Source: an uncultured Carnobacterium sp.
Lineage (GTDB): Bacteria > Bacillota > Bacilli > Lactobacillales > Aerococcaceae
DNA length: 9,144 bases
Assembly (NCBI GenBank): GCA_905371865.1
Contig: CAJPNA010000044.1
Coordinates: forward strand, 1 to 9,144
Reading direction: 5' to 3'
The position numbers were made by a program, and so were the translations under genes. A model generated the notes under the pieces. The model made no database searches. It saw only the letters and a program-made list of their open reading frames with translations, and had not been told where the DNA came from. Positions 1 to 5,415 of the stretch are shown here, piece after piece. The stretch's first letter is position 1. Every line of letters begins with the position of its first letter.

Positions 1-1
1 T

Positions 2-88
2 TATCTTGAAGGACACTCGCTTCACGAGGAACGCTCTACTGCCCTACAACAACAATTAATACGTATTTTTCAAAAAGTATGGATGTAG
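2..88 (+). CDS. Possible C-terminal end of an upstream rightward gene (partial)
   Basis: An open frame enters from the left edge and runs 28 codons to a TAG; its last residues read ALQQQLIRIFQKVWM. It is not recognised. The length is too short to exclude chance, since 28 sense codons in a row are not rare. In favour: the composition looks like an amphipathic helical tail, and the hairpin at 134-166 lies 45 bases downstream and could end a rightward transcript as well as the leftward one. Between stop and hairpin (94-118) the 9-mer TTGTTACGT occurs twice, 16 bases apart, with no obvious role. Confidence 0.35.
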   Translation, partial: YLEGHSLHEERSTALQQQLIRIFQKVWM

Positions 89-130
89 TATTTTTGTTAC
101 GTACCATAATTGTTACGTCTTATAACCTAG

Positions 131-166
131 AAAAAACACCTTGAACGATTTCCGTCCAAGGTGTTT
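131..166 (-). terminator. Intrinsic terminator of the small membrane protein gene
   Basis: Read on the minus strand, AAACACCTTG pairs with CAAGGTGTTT (10 bp), and the stem continues inward with GACG/CGTT (one G-U) around a GAAAT loop. It ends in a run of six T. It starts only a few bases after the stop codon at 173. On the plus strand the downstream tract (TTTGTCATTTT) is weaker, so it may be partly bidirectional. Confidence 0.9.
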
Positions 167-172
167 GTCATT

Positions 173-409
173 TTAATTTGATTTTTCTTGCAATTGTTTG
201 ATTTGCTCTTCCAATTGTTGGATGCGTGTTTCTTGTGCATCGATTTGTCCTTGCATATGTGTAATTTGATCTTTGTAATTTTCTAGTGGTACCTTCGTCG
301 ATTTCGCGAAACTACGATAAACGAATACGGACACAAATAGAATAATACCTGTAAGGATGATAAACACCCATGCTTGATTTCTTTGTAATTCATTTCCTTG
401 TTCGCTCAT
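173..409 (-). CDS. Small single-pass membrane protein with C-terminal coiled coil, function unknown
   Basis: A 78-residue protein, not recognised as a named family. After a short polar N-terminus (MSEQGNELQRNQ) comes one hydrophobic segment at about residues 14-34 (AWVFIILTGIILFVSVFVY), then a basic/polar linker. Residues about 45-76 are rich in Q, E, I and L with heptad-like spacing (QIDAQETRIQQLEEQIKQL), which suggests a coiled coil. The ATG at 409 is preferred over an in-frame GTG at 418, because GAGGTGAT lies 8 bases before the ATG and overlaps the GTG. The positively charged YRSFAK after the membrane segment suggests the coiled coil lies in the cytoplasm (inference from positive-inside). 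It follows the ClC gene on the same strand but has its own extended -10. An oligomerising membrane adaptor is conceivable; no function is assigned. Confidence 0.8.
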   Translation of the reverse strand: MSEQGNELQRNQAWVFIILTGIILFVSVFVYRSFAKSTKVPLENYKDQITHMQGQIDAQETRIQQLEEQIKQLQEKSN

Positions 410-431
410 CTTTATCACCTCTCAATTTTAC

Positions 432-440
432 ATTATACCA
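432..440 (-). promoter_or_regulatory. Extended -10 promoter of the 78-residue protein gene
   Basis: On the minus strand TGGTATAAT matches the extended -10 (TG-N-TATAAT) exactly. The hexamer 17 bases upstream (TAGAGT, overlapping the ClC stop codon) is a poor -35, as is common for extended -10 promoters. It lies about 23 bases upstream of the start codon, between the ClC stop and the small gene. Confidence 0.6.
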
Positions 441-457
441 TTTATTACAAAATAACT

Positions 458-2005
458 CTAGGGAGCCGTCACAAGATGCATCATCTCTTCCGTTGTCTTT
501 CCGACAATTCCTTCATCGCAAACAACAATCAAAATGTCACCACTCTGTAAAACCGTATCACCGCGAGCGATAATTTCTTTTGCACCACGTCGAACTGTTG
601 CTATAATGATTTGCTCTGGCCACTGAATATCACGGATGGCTTTTTCAACAAGCGGACTATCCACCATCACAGGCACTTCGAAGGTTGTACGCTCTCCTTT
701 TGTATCGGTTGAATGTTCTTTATCTAAACGTTCTGCTAACACTTCATAGATTGGGTCCATCTCCAAGAAGTCAGCTACGATATAGGCCACTAATGTACAA
801 ATTCCAAGAGGCATCAATTGGTTTAATCCACCGACCATCTCTGTTACAAGTAGCAAGGCTGTTAATGGTGCTTTCCCAATTGCTGCAAAGTACCCTGCCA
901 TCGCAAAGAACACAAAGCTAACGCGTACACTTGGGTCTATCCCTAAAAATTCAATGAGGAATTCAGCATATACCAATCCAAGAAGAGCTCCGAGTGAAAG
1001 AATCGGTAAAAAAATCCCCCCAGGAAGTCCTGTTCCGTATGAAATCATTGAGTAGACAAAACGAATCACAAATAGCCCCACTAAAAATTGAACAGTATCA
1101 TTTTCTTTAACGAGTGCTAATACTAACTCACCACCACCGCCTAAAACATGTGGATTCCATATTCCAAGAGGAATAATCAACATAAAGGCAATAAGGCAGT
1201 AATTATACGGTGCCACTTTCGGAAAAAGTGTCTTGTAAATCTTTGGCAAAGCTAATGTGAGACGATGGTACGCTAATCCAAAAATTGCAAGGACAATGCC
1301 AAGAAGGACAACATATCCATAATATTCCATCGGAAAACGTTGGTCATTCCCCAGGTTAAGCGAAGGATGTGTCCCAAAGACATTTAATGAAATAAAGTTA
1401 GCCACGATTGCTGCTGTTAGAGTTGTCACGGCTACAAGTGGACTGAAGGTATGATGAACTTCTTCTAATACAAACATAAGTCCAGCAATCGGAGCATTGA
1501 ACGCTGCGGCAAGACCGGCACCAGCTCCACTGGAAATAAACACATTCTTCTGTACCCGATTTGCCTTAAATGTCTCTGCAACTCCTTGACCAACCGATGC
1601 TCCTAATTGAATCGAAGGGCCTTCACGTCCAAGCAAGAGTCCTGACCCAATCGAAATCGCTCCACCTACGAATTTCTTCCAGCAGACAGACCACCAATTC
1701 ATATCCATCTTTCCTTGAAGTTGTAATTCTACTTGTGGAATCCCACTCCCTTTAATATCAGGATCACTCTTTACAATCCGCCCTAAAATAATCCCCATTA
1801 CAAGGCTAAACAGAATCCATACAGGAATCCATTGCGGTTGTTCTCTCAAAAATAAATAGACGTTTACTACTTGTTCTAAAATAAAACCAATCATATATCT
1901 AAATAAACTAACCGCACTACCTGCTAGCACACCGATTAATGCGCCAATAGCAATATAACCTGATTTTCGATATCTCCTAGGGTTCAAATGACTCCAAAAC
2001 TCCAT
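458..2005 (-). CDS. ClC-family chloride channel/antiporter with C-terminal TrkA-C (RCK_C) domain
   Basis: A 515-residue integral membrane protein of the voltage-gated ClC family, probably a proton-coupled chloride antiporter. The anion pathway signatures are GSGIP (86-90), GREGP (126-130) with gating Glu128, and GIFLP (330-334). Tyr420 in DPIYEVL matches the inner-gate Tyr of E. coli ClC. Glu181-Glu182 (FVLEEV) align with the E. coli FIIEEM segment carrying the internal proton Glu203, which favours an exchanger over a channel. From about residue 440 a TrkA-C/RCK_C-like domain (TTFEVPVMVDSPLVEKAI ... SGDILIVV) replaces the CBS domains of other ClCs; it probably binds a small ligand and regulates gating. 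An in-frame GTG lies two codons upstream (2011), but AAAGGA is correctly spaced (9 bases) for the ATG at 2005. It has its own promoter and is separated from the ABC operon by a terminator. Roles in acid or ionic stress are usual for the family; here that is inference. Confidence 0.93.
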   Translation of the reverse strand: MEFWSHLNPRRYRKSGYIAIGALIGVLAGSAVSLFRYMIGFILEQVVNVYLFLREQPQWIPVWILFSLVMGIILGRIVKSDPDIKGSGIPQVELQLQGKMDMNWWSVCWKKFVGGAISIGSGLLLGREGPSIQLGASVGQGVAETFKANRVQKNVFISSGAGAGLAAAFNAPIAGLMFVLEEVHHTFSPLVAVTTLTAAIVANFISLNVFGTHPSLNLGNDQRFPMEYYGYVVLLGIVLAIFGLAYHRLTLALPKIYKTLFPKVAPYNYCLIAFMLIIPLGIWNPHVLGGGGELVLALVKENDTVQFLVGLFVIRFVYSMISYGTGLPGGIFLPILSLGALLGLVYAEFLIEFLGIDPSVRVSFVFFAMAGYFAAIGKAPLTALLLVTEMVGGLNQLMPLGICTLVAYIVADFLEMDPIYEVLAERLDKEHSTDTKGERTTFEVPVMVDSPLVEKAIRDIQWPEQIIIATVRRGAKEIIARGDTVLQSGDILIVVCDEGIVGKTTEEMMHLVTAP

Positions 2006-2037
2006 TTGCACTCATCCTTTACAATTTATTCTCTTTC

Positions 2038-2046
2038 ATTATATCA
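2038..2046 (-). promoter_or_regulatory. Extended -10 promoter of the ClC gene
   Basis: Minus strand TGATATAAT is an exact TG-N-TATAAT extended -10, 32 bases before the start codon. The -35 position falls in the T-tract of the upstream ABC operon terminator and has no good hexamer. Promoter and terminator are packed back to back. Confidence 0.6.
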
Positions 2047-2058
2047 AAGTCCGTCCAT

Positions 2059-2095
2059 AAAAAAAGGAAGAAATGAAAATTATTTCACTTCTTCC
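2059..2095 (-). terminator. Intrinsic terminator of the ABC transporter operon
   Basis: On the minus strand GGAAGAAGTGAAA pairs with TTTCATTTCTTCC (13 bp, one G-U) around a TAAT loop and is followed by seven T. It starts 6 bases after the ATPase stop codon, so it ends the three-gene transcript before the ClC gene. Confidence 0.9.
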
Positions 2096-2101
2096 ATTGT
2101 T

Positions 2102-2884
2102 TTATTCACCTTGTAAGTCCGCTTCATCAAGAGCATTCATTAAACGGAATAGTTCTTCCTCTGTTAATACTGCTTTTTCCTCTTTGACAAAATCGCGTAC
2201 AATCTCTCCACGATGCATGACAATAAGTCTGTTTCCAAAATGAATCGCGTCAGATAGATTGTGTGTAATCATCAAAGCGGTTAAGTTTTTTTCTTCGATA
2301 GTTTCTTGTGTTTTCTGCATAATCTTGCGCTGTGTTTTCGGATCAAGCGCTGCTGTATGTTCGTCTAATAGTAATAGTTTCGGAGCGTTCATCGTTGCCA
2401 TGAGGAGTGAAATGGTTTGACGTTGTCCGCCTGATAAAATTCCGATTTCTGTATGAAGGCGGTCTTCTAATCCAAGTCCTATGGGGGCTAGTAAAGCTTC
2501 AAATTGTTGCAACTCTTCTTTAGAAGACATTTTAAAGAGGCTACGTTTTTGACCTCGGCAGTTTGCTAAGGCTAAGTTTTCAGCCACTGTCATCCGAGGA
2601 GCTGTTCCTTGCATTGGATCTTGGAAGACACGACTAATATAAGCCGCTCGTTCAAAGTCCGATGTATGCTCAATTTGATGACCTCCAAATGAAATCGTTC
2701 CTTCGTCTAAAGAAAAATTACCAGCAATCGCGTTTAGGAAAGTCGATTTCCCAGCACCATTTCCGCCGACAATCGTGATAAAGTCTCCTTCTTGAATCGA
2801 TAAGCTTACGTGTTTTAATGCCTTATGCTCACGAGATGTTCCAGGGAAAAATGTTTTTGATAAATGCTGAATTTCAATACTCAT
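2102..2884 (-). CDS. trpZ: ABC transporter ATP-binding protein (TrpZ-like / COG1101 type)
   Basis: A 260-residue cytoplasmic ATPase powering the transporter formed with the two genes upstream. All ABC motifs are intact: Walker A GGNGAGKST (40-48), Q-loop Gln88 (VFQDP), signature LSGGQRQ (150-156), Walker B LLLLD with catalytic Glu175, D-loop AALD, and switch His208 (MITHNL). The extended Walker B sequence LLLDEHTAALDPK is typical of ATPases paired with ABC_sub_bind-type binding proteins, such as the streptococcal tryptophan transporter. The start codon directly follows the permease stop (TAAATG), so translation is probably coupled. Its SD is an unusual G-run (AAGGGGGG) inside the permease tail. 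The protein contains no tryptophan. Substrate is inferred from binding protein family and operon leader; a tyrosine or other aromatic transporter is the main alternative. Confidence 0.9.
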   Translation of the reverse strand: MSIEIQHLSKTFFPGTSREHKALKHVSLSIQEGDFITIVGGNGAGKSTFLNAIAGNFSLDEGTISFGGHQIEHTSDFERAAYISRVFQDPMQGTAPRMTVAENLALANCRGQKRSLFKMSSKEELQQFEALLAPIGLGLEDRLHTEIGILSGGQRQTISLLMATMNAPKLLLLDEHTAALDPKTQRKIMQKTQETIEEKNLTALMITHNLSDAIHFGNRLIVMHRGEIVRDFVKEEKAVLTEEELFRLMNALDEADLQGE

Positions 2885-3781
2885 TTAATTTTCCCCCCTT
2901 CTATGACGTGTGCTCTTTTGCTGAATCCAACTTTTCATTTGCGGCACTGTTAAACAGAATGCAATGAGTGCTGCTGAGATGAGTTTAAAGTCGTTTGCTT
3001 GGAAGACATTGAGTAATAATACAAGCATTAATAGTAAACGGTAAATAATCGATCCGTATAGAATGCAGACAAGACGTCCCACGAAGGACTCATCTGCAAA
3101 AATGACTTCACCGATAATAATGGCTGCTAGCGCAATAACGATGGTTCCAAGACCTGAGTTCACATCTGCGTATCCATTATTTTGTGCTAAAATCGCACCC
3201 GCTAAAGCAATCAGAGCGTTTGATAACATCAAACCAAATACTGTCATCTTACGCGTGTTAATTCCAAGTGCACGTGCCATCTTTTCATTGTCCCCTGTTG
3301 CAATGAGCGCTTGTCCAAATTCAGTTTTGAAGAAGCAGTACATCAAGAAGATTAAAAATCCAATAATGATAAGCCCCATAATGATGATGTCAAAATACTT
3401 TGGTAAGCCCAATTTTGAAAGGACACTAAAAATGGTATCTTGCCCAAGTAGTGTAATATTCGCTTTTCCCATGACACGTAAGTTAATCGATAATAGAGAC
3501 GTCATTGTTAAAATCCCTGCTAATAAACTTGGAATTTTACAAATGGTCATGAGGAACGCCGTCACTCCACCAGCAAGCGCTCCAGCAATCATGGCTACAA
3601 GCGTTGCTAAAAAAGGGTGCACCCCTTGTTGAATCAAAATCACACAAGTGGCAGCCCCAAGAGGAAAACTCCCCTCAGTCGTCATATCTGCAATATTTAA
3701 AATTCGAAAACTAATGAATAATCCTAGAGATAATACGCCCCATAATATCCCTTGAGAAATCGAAGAAATTACTAAATCCAT
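2885..3781 (-). CDS. trpY: ABC transporter permease (TrpY-like, BPD_transp_2 family)
   Basis: A 298-residue multi-spanning membrane protein that forms the translocation path. It resembles the branched-chain amino acid/ribose permease superfamily in the variant paired with ABC_sub_bind proteins (COG4120). Visible marks are the N-terminal GVLSLGLFISFRILNIADMT with a TEGSFPLGAA segment, a central ALIATGDNEKMARALGIN loop expected to face the ATPase, and AAIIIGEVIF near the C-terminus. About eight hydrophobic segments can be seen, and the tail is basic (QQKSTRHRRG). An AGAGGAGG SD lies 11 bases before the ATG, slightly long. It has only two Trp residues (WGV near residue 14 and KSWIQ near the C-terminus). 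It is separated from the binding protein gene by 105 bases holding a perfect palindrome, and is directly abutted by the ATPase gene. Confidence 0.9.
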   Translation of the reverse strand: MDLVISSISQGILWGVLSLGLFISFRILNIADMTTEGSFPLGAATCVILIQQGVHPFLATLVAMIAGALAGGVTAFLMTICKIPSLLAGILTMTSLLSINLRVMGKANITLLGQDTIFSVLSKLGLPKYFDIIIMGLIIIGFLIFLMYCFFKTEFGQALIATGDNEKMARALGINTRKMTVFGLMLSNALIALAGAILAQNNGYADVNSGLGTIVIALAAIIIGEVIFADESFVGRLVCILYGSIIYRLLLMLVLLLNVFQANDFKLISAALIAFCLTVPQMKSWIQQKSTRHRRGEN

Positions 3782-3809
3782 TTCGAAAAAATCCTCCTCT
3801 AAAACGATT

Positions 3810-3831
3810 ATTATAACGTATACGTTATAAT
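3810..3831. repeat. Perfect 22-bp palindrome between binding protein and permease genes
   Basis: The core ttataacgtatacgttataa (3811-3830) is identical to its reverse complement, and one more base pair extends it on each side. It sits 29 bases before the permease start, inside the operon. It could be an operator, or fold in the mRNA as a roughly 9-bp AU-rich hairpin that sets the binding protein:permease ratio. TATAAT appears on both strands within it, but no good -35 accompanies either copy. No T-run follows, so it is not an intrinsic terminator. Confidence 0.7.
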
Positions 3832-3886
3832 GTATATGAAGTACTACCTCGTAGAGTTACTATCATATCAACGCTTCTAAACTCTC

Positions 3887-4921
3887 TTATTTATTGGTTG
3901 GTGTTACTTTTTGTGCATCTTTTAAGATACTGTCTGGAATTGTAATGCCTAATTTTTTCGCTTTTTCTTTGTTGACATAGACAACACCTTTGTTTGCTAA
4001 TGTGATTGGTGTATCGGCTGGGTTTGCACCTTTTAATACTTTCACCACTACTTTAGCTGTTTCTACACCGATTTGGTATTGGTCAACCCCTACACCTAAT
4101 ACTCCACCGTCAGCTACCATTGTATCCGCTGATGGGAATACTGGAATTTTAACCGCATCTGTAACTTGAACGACTGTTGCCATTGCACTTGCGATTGTGT
4201 TATCGATTGGAACGAAGATGGCATCTACTTGGCTTGCTAAACTTTCAGTTACTTGTTGAATATCGTTTGTGTTTGCGATTGTTGATACTTTTACTTCTAA
4301 GCCTAACTCTTTTGCGTATTTTTCCGCTTCTTCGGCTTGTTTCACAGAGTTATCTTCGCTTGAAGTGTAAAGAATTCCCACTTTCTTCATGTTAGGAAGA
4401 ACTTGCTTCATGATTTCTAATTGTTGTTTGATTGGTGTACGGTCACTCACGCCTGTAATGTTGTTTCCTGGTTTTGATTCGCTTGCGATTAAACCTGCTT
4501 CAACTGGATAAGTAATCCCACCCATGATAATTGGTGTTTCTTTTGTATTGTTCGCTAACGTTAATGTTGCAGGAGTTGTAATCCCTACTAAGATGTTGTT
4601 TCCACCTGAAACTAGTTTTTCAGACATACTTGCTAAGTTACTTTGGTCGCCTTGTGCGTTTTGAAGGTCGATTTCTAAGTTCTTACCAACTTCATATCCT
4701 TCGTTTTTCAATTCGTCTTGTAATCCTTTATAAATCGCATCTAAGGCTGGGTGGCTAAGTAATTGTAATACCCCAACTTTAACGGTTTCGGTTTGTGTGG
4801 ATGCTGTGTTAGCTGTATTTGTTTCTTTATTTTTATCTCCTGATTGATTGAAGAAAAATGCTCCAATCACTACTAATACTAATAATGCTCCGAATAAATA
4901 AATGCTTTTGTTCTTTTTCAT
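3887..4921 (-). CDS. trpX: ABC transporter substrate-binding protein, TrpX-like (ABC_sub_bind family), membrane-anchored
   Basis: A 344-residue extracytoplasmic binding protein of the ABC_sub_bind family (COG2984). Recognisable parts are VKVGVLQLLSHPALDAIYKG (48-67), the GITTPATLTLAN segment, PIIMGGITYPVEAGL, NITGVSDRTPIKQQLE, the second-lobe VGILYTSSEDNS, and DAIFVPIDNTIAS. Streptococcal TrpX proteins share the LSHPALDAIYKG-type N-terminus, which supports tryptophan as a candidate ligand. The N-terminus is basic with one hydrophobic stretch (about 7-24) but has no cysteine, so there is no lipobox; the protein is probably held by an uncleaved anchor. The whole protein contains neither Trp nor Cys. 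The ATG at 4921 has GGAGG 8 bases upstream; an in-frame TTG at 4936 overlaps the SD region and is rejected. It is the first structural gene after the attenuator leader. Confidence 0.9.
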   Translation of the reverse strand: MKKNKSIYLFGALLVLVVIGAFFFNQSGDKNKETNTANTASTQTETVKVGVLQLLSHPALDAIYKGLQDELKNEGYEVGKNLEIDLQNAQGDQSNLASMSEKLVSGGNNILVGITTPATLTLANNTKETPIIMGGITYPVEAGLIASESKPGNNITGVSDRTPIKQQLEIMKQVLPNMKKVGILYTSSEDNSVKQAEEAEKYAKELGLEVKVSTIANTNDIQQVTESLASQVDAIFVPIDNTIASAMATVVQVTDAVKIPVFPSADTMVADGGVLGVGVDQYQIGVETAKVVVKVLKGANPADTPITLANKGVVYVNKEKAKKLGITIPDSILKDAQKVTPTNK

Positions 4922-4965
4922 GATGAATTCCTCCAAAAATTACATAGGTATTCGCAAACTCTATT

Positions 4966-4998
4966 AAAAAAGAGACTACGTATGTTACTACGAGTCTC
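4966..4998 (-). terminator. Leader terminator ahead of the binding protein gene
   Basis: Minus strand GAGACT-CGTA pairs with TACG-(T)-AGTCTC around a GTAACA loop (10 bp with one bulged T), followed directly by six T. It lies about 45 bases before the trpX-like start codon, in the 5' untranslated region of the operon. A terminator placed there only makes sense as a regulated attenuator or as a filter on readthrough. Confidence 0.85.
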
Positions 4999-5013
4999 CC
5001 TTATAAATAGAAA

Positions 5014-5050
5014 GACCACGTCAGCTCTAGTCTATAGAATCTACGTGGTC
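5014..5050 (-). other. Leader hairpin D (possible switch stem)
   Basis: GACCACGT (5050-5043) and ACGTGGTC (5021-5014) form a perfect 8-bp stem, with AG/CT and TCTA/TAGA pairing further inside. Its 3' side is followed by TTTCTATTT, so it could also act as a weak terminator. Its 5' arm can alternatively pair with S3 (ATCTATGTGG). That makes it a plausible middle element between the upstream switch and the terminator. Confidence 0.6.
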
Positions 5051-5146
5051 GAGTTTGCTTTAAATATTCAAATCCACATAGATACAAGTTCACGTCAATG
5101 AAGGTTGTATCTATATGTACAAATGTACGTTAAGAACAACCTGTAT

Positions 5147-5200
5147 CTAGTGGCTTTGCCAACGCGTATTTAATTTTAATACGATACAAATGTTTGCCAT
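5147..5200 (-). CDS. 17-residue leader peptide with a single Trp codon
   Basis: ATG to TAG encodes MANICIVLKLNTRWQSH. An AAAAGGAG SD lies 8 bases before the ATG, and the start is about 25 bases after the predicted transcription start. The only Trp codon is codon 14 (5161-5159), four codons before the stop. The last codons (CAC TAG) lie inside helix segment S1, so the position of a ribosome at Trp14 or at the stop would decide which helices form. The peptide is not secretory: it has a short hydrophobic part (ICIVL) and a basic end (K, R, H). The arrangement recalls E. coli TnaC (short peptide, one critical Trp, stalling near the end), but sequence homology is not claimed. The reading frame with a good SD, promoter position and terminator context make it likely to be translated. 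Confidence 0.75.
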   Translation of the reverse strand: MANICIVLKLNTRWQSH

Positions 5201-5230
5201 GTTCTTAACTCCTTTTCTAGTGATGTGTTC

Positions 5231-5259
5231 ATTATGAACGCAAATGTCCTCGGTGTCAA
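5231..5259 (-). promoter_or_regulatory. Sigma-A promoter of the ABC transporter operon
   Basis: Minus strand TTGACA (5259-5254), a 17-base spacer, then CATAAT (5236-5231). The -35 is perfect, the -10 has five of six consensus bases and the spacing is optimal. The predicted start is near 5224, giving a leader of about 300 bases before the first structural gene. It points away from the fumarate reductase promoter about 85 bases to the right. Confidence 0.88.
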
Positions 5260-5308
5260 CTTTTTTTCAAAAAGATAATCTTTTATTTTTATCTATATCT
5301 ATAAACAC

Positions 5309-5328
5309 ATTGTTATTTCTTAAACAAT
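5309..5328. repeat. Inverted repeat upstream of the fumarate reductase promoter
   Basis: ATTGTT-N8-AACAAT, a 6-bp dyad lying 14 to 33 bases upstream of the -35 hexamer. It could bind a regulator, but it does not match the Rex (TTGTGA-N6-TCACAA) or FNR (TTGAT-N4-ATCAA) consensus well. In such AT-rich DNA it may be chance. Confidence 0.3.
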
Positions 5329-5341
5329 TCTTTATTTTTTA

Positions 5342-5370
5342 TTGTGGTTTTCTTAAAAATGTGATATTAT
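5342..5370 (+). promoter_or_regulatory. Promoter of the fumarate reductase gene
   Basis: TTGTGG (5342-5347), 17-base spacer, TATTAT (5365-5370), with an extended -10 TG at 5362-5363. The AT-rich DNA upstream (5281-5340) could serve as an UP element. The -10 is embedded in a 13-base dyad TGATAT-T-ATATCA (5362-5374), a possible operator site. The predicted start is near 5377, about 40 bases before the start codon. Confidence 0.75.
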
Positions 5371-5415
5371 ATCAAAGGAAATTAATAAAACATTTTTTCA
5401 CAAAGGAGAGCGAAA

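Larger units (their letters stand above)
4954..5224 (-). promoter_or_regulatory. Transcription attenuator leader of the ABC operon (leader peptide, alternative helices, terminator)
   Basis: Leader RNA read leftward from about 5224. Segments, with plus coordinates: S0 5209-5200 pairs with S1' 5138-5129 (10 bp, GTTAAGAACA/TGTTCTTAAC). S1 5153-5138 (CCACTAGATACAGGTT, covering the leader peptide stop) pairs with S3 5090-5074 (16 bp, one bulge, one G-U). S2 5117-5105 (CATATAGATACAA) also pairs with S3 (13 bp, one G-U). S1 can instead pair with S2 (AGGTTGT/ACAACCT, 7 bp). S3 can pair with 5048-5039 (CCACGTAGAT, 10 bp, one G-U), which is the 5' arm of hairpin D (GACCACGT/ACGTGGTC, 5050-5014). The tail of D (GGTCTTTC, 5017-5010) can pair weakly with the terminator 5' arm (GGGAGACT). 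These exclusive pairings give at least two chains of states, ending in terminator on or off. No T-box AGGGTGGNACCGCG motif is present. Pairings are read directly; the states are inference. Confidence 0.75.

Noticed and set aside
94..118. Twin TTGTTACGT 9-mers as part of a CRISPR or iteron array
   Set aside because: Only two copies, 16 bases apart, with no further repeats in the window.
3063..3632. 189-codon open frame on the plus strand opposite the permease gene
   Set aside because: It lies entirely antisense to a well-supported membrane permease; its composition (many Pro, Ser, Met, Lys) is what the complement of a hydrophobic gene gives. No SD or promoter was seen.
3810..3831. Palindrome as an intrinsic terminator
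   Set aside because: No T-tract follows the stem on either strand, and the permease SD comes soon after.
4940..5230. T-box riboswitch in the ABC operon leader
   Set aside because: The conserved AGGGTGGNACCGCG antiterminator sequence is absent on either strand; a translated leader peptide with competing helices explains the region better.
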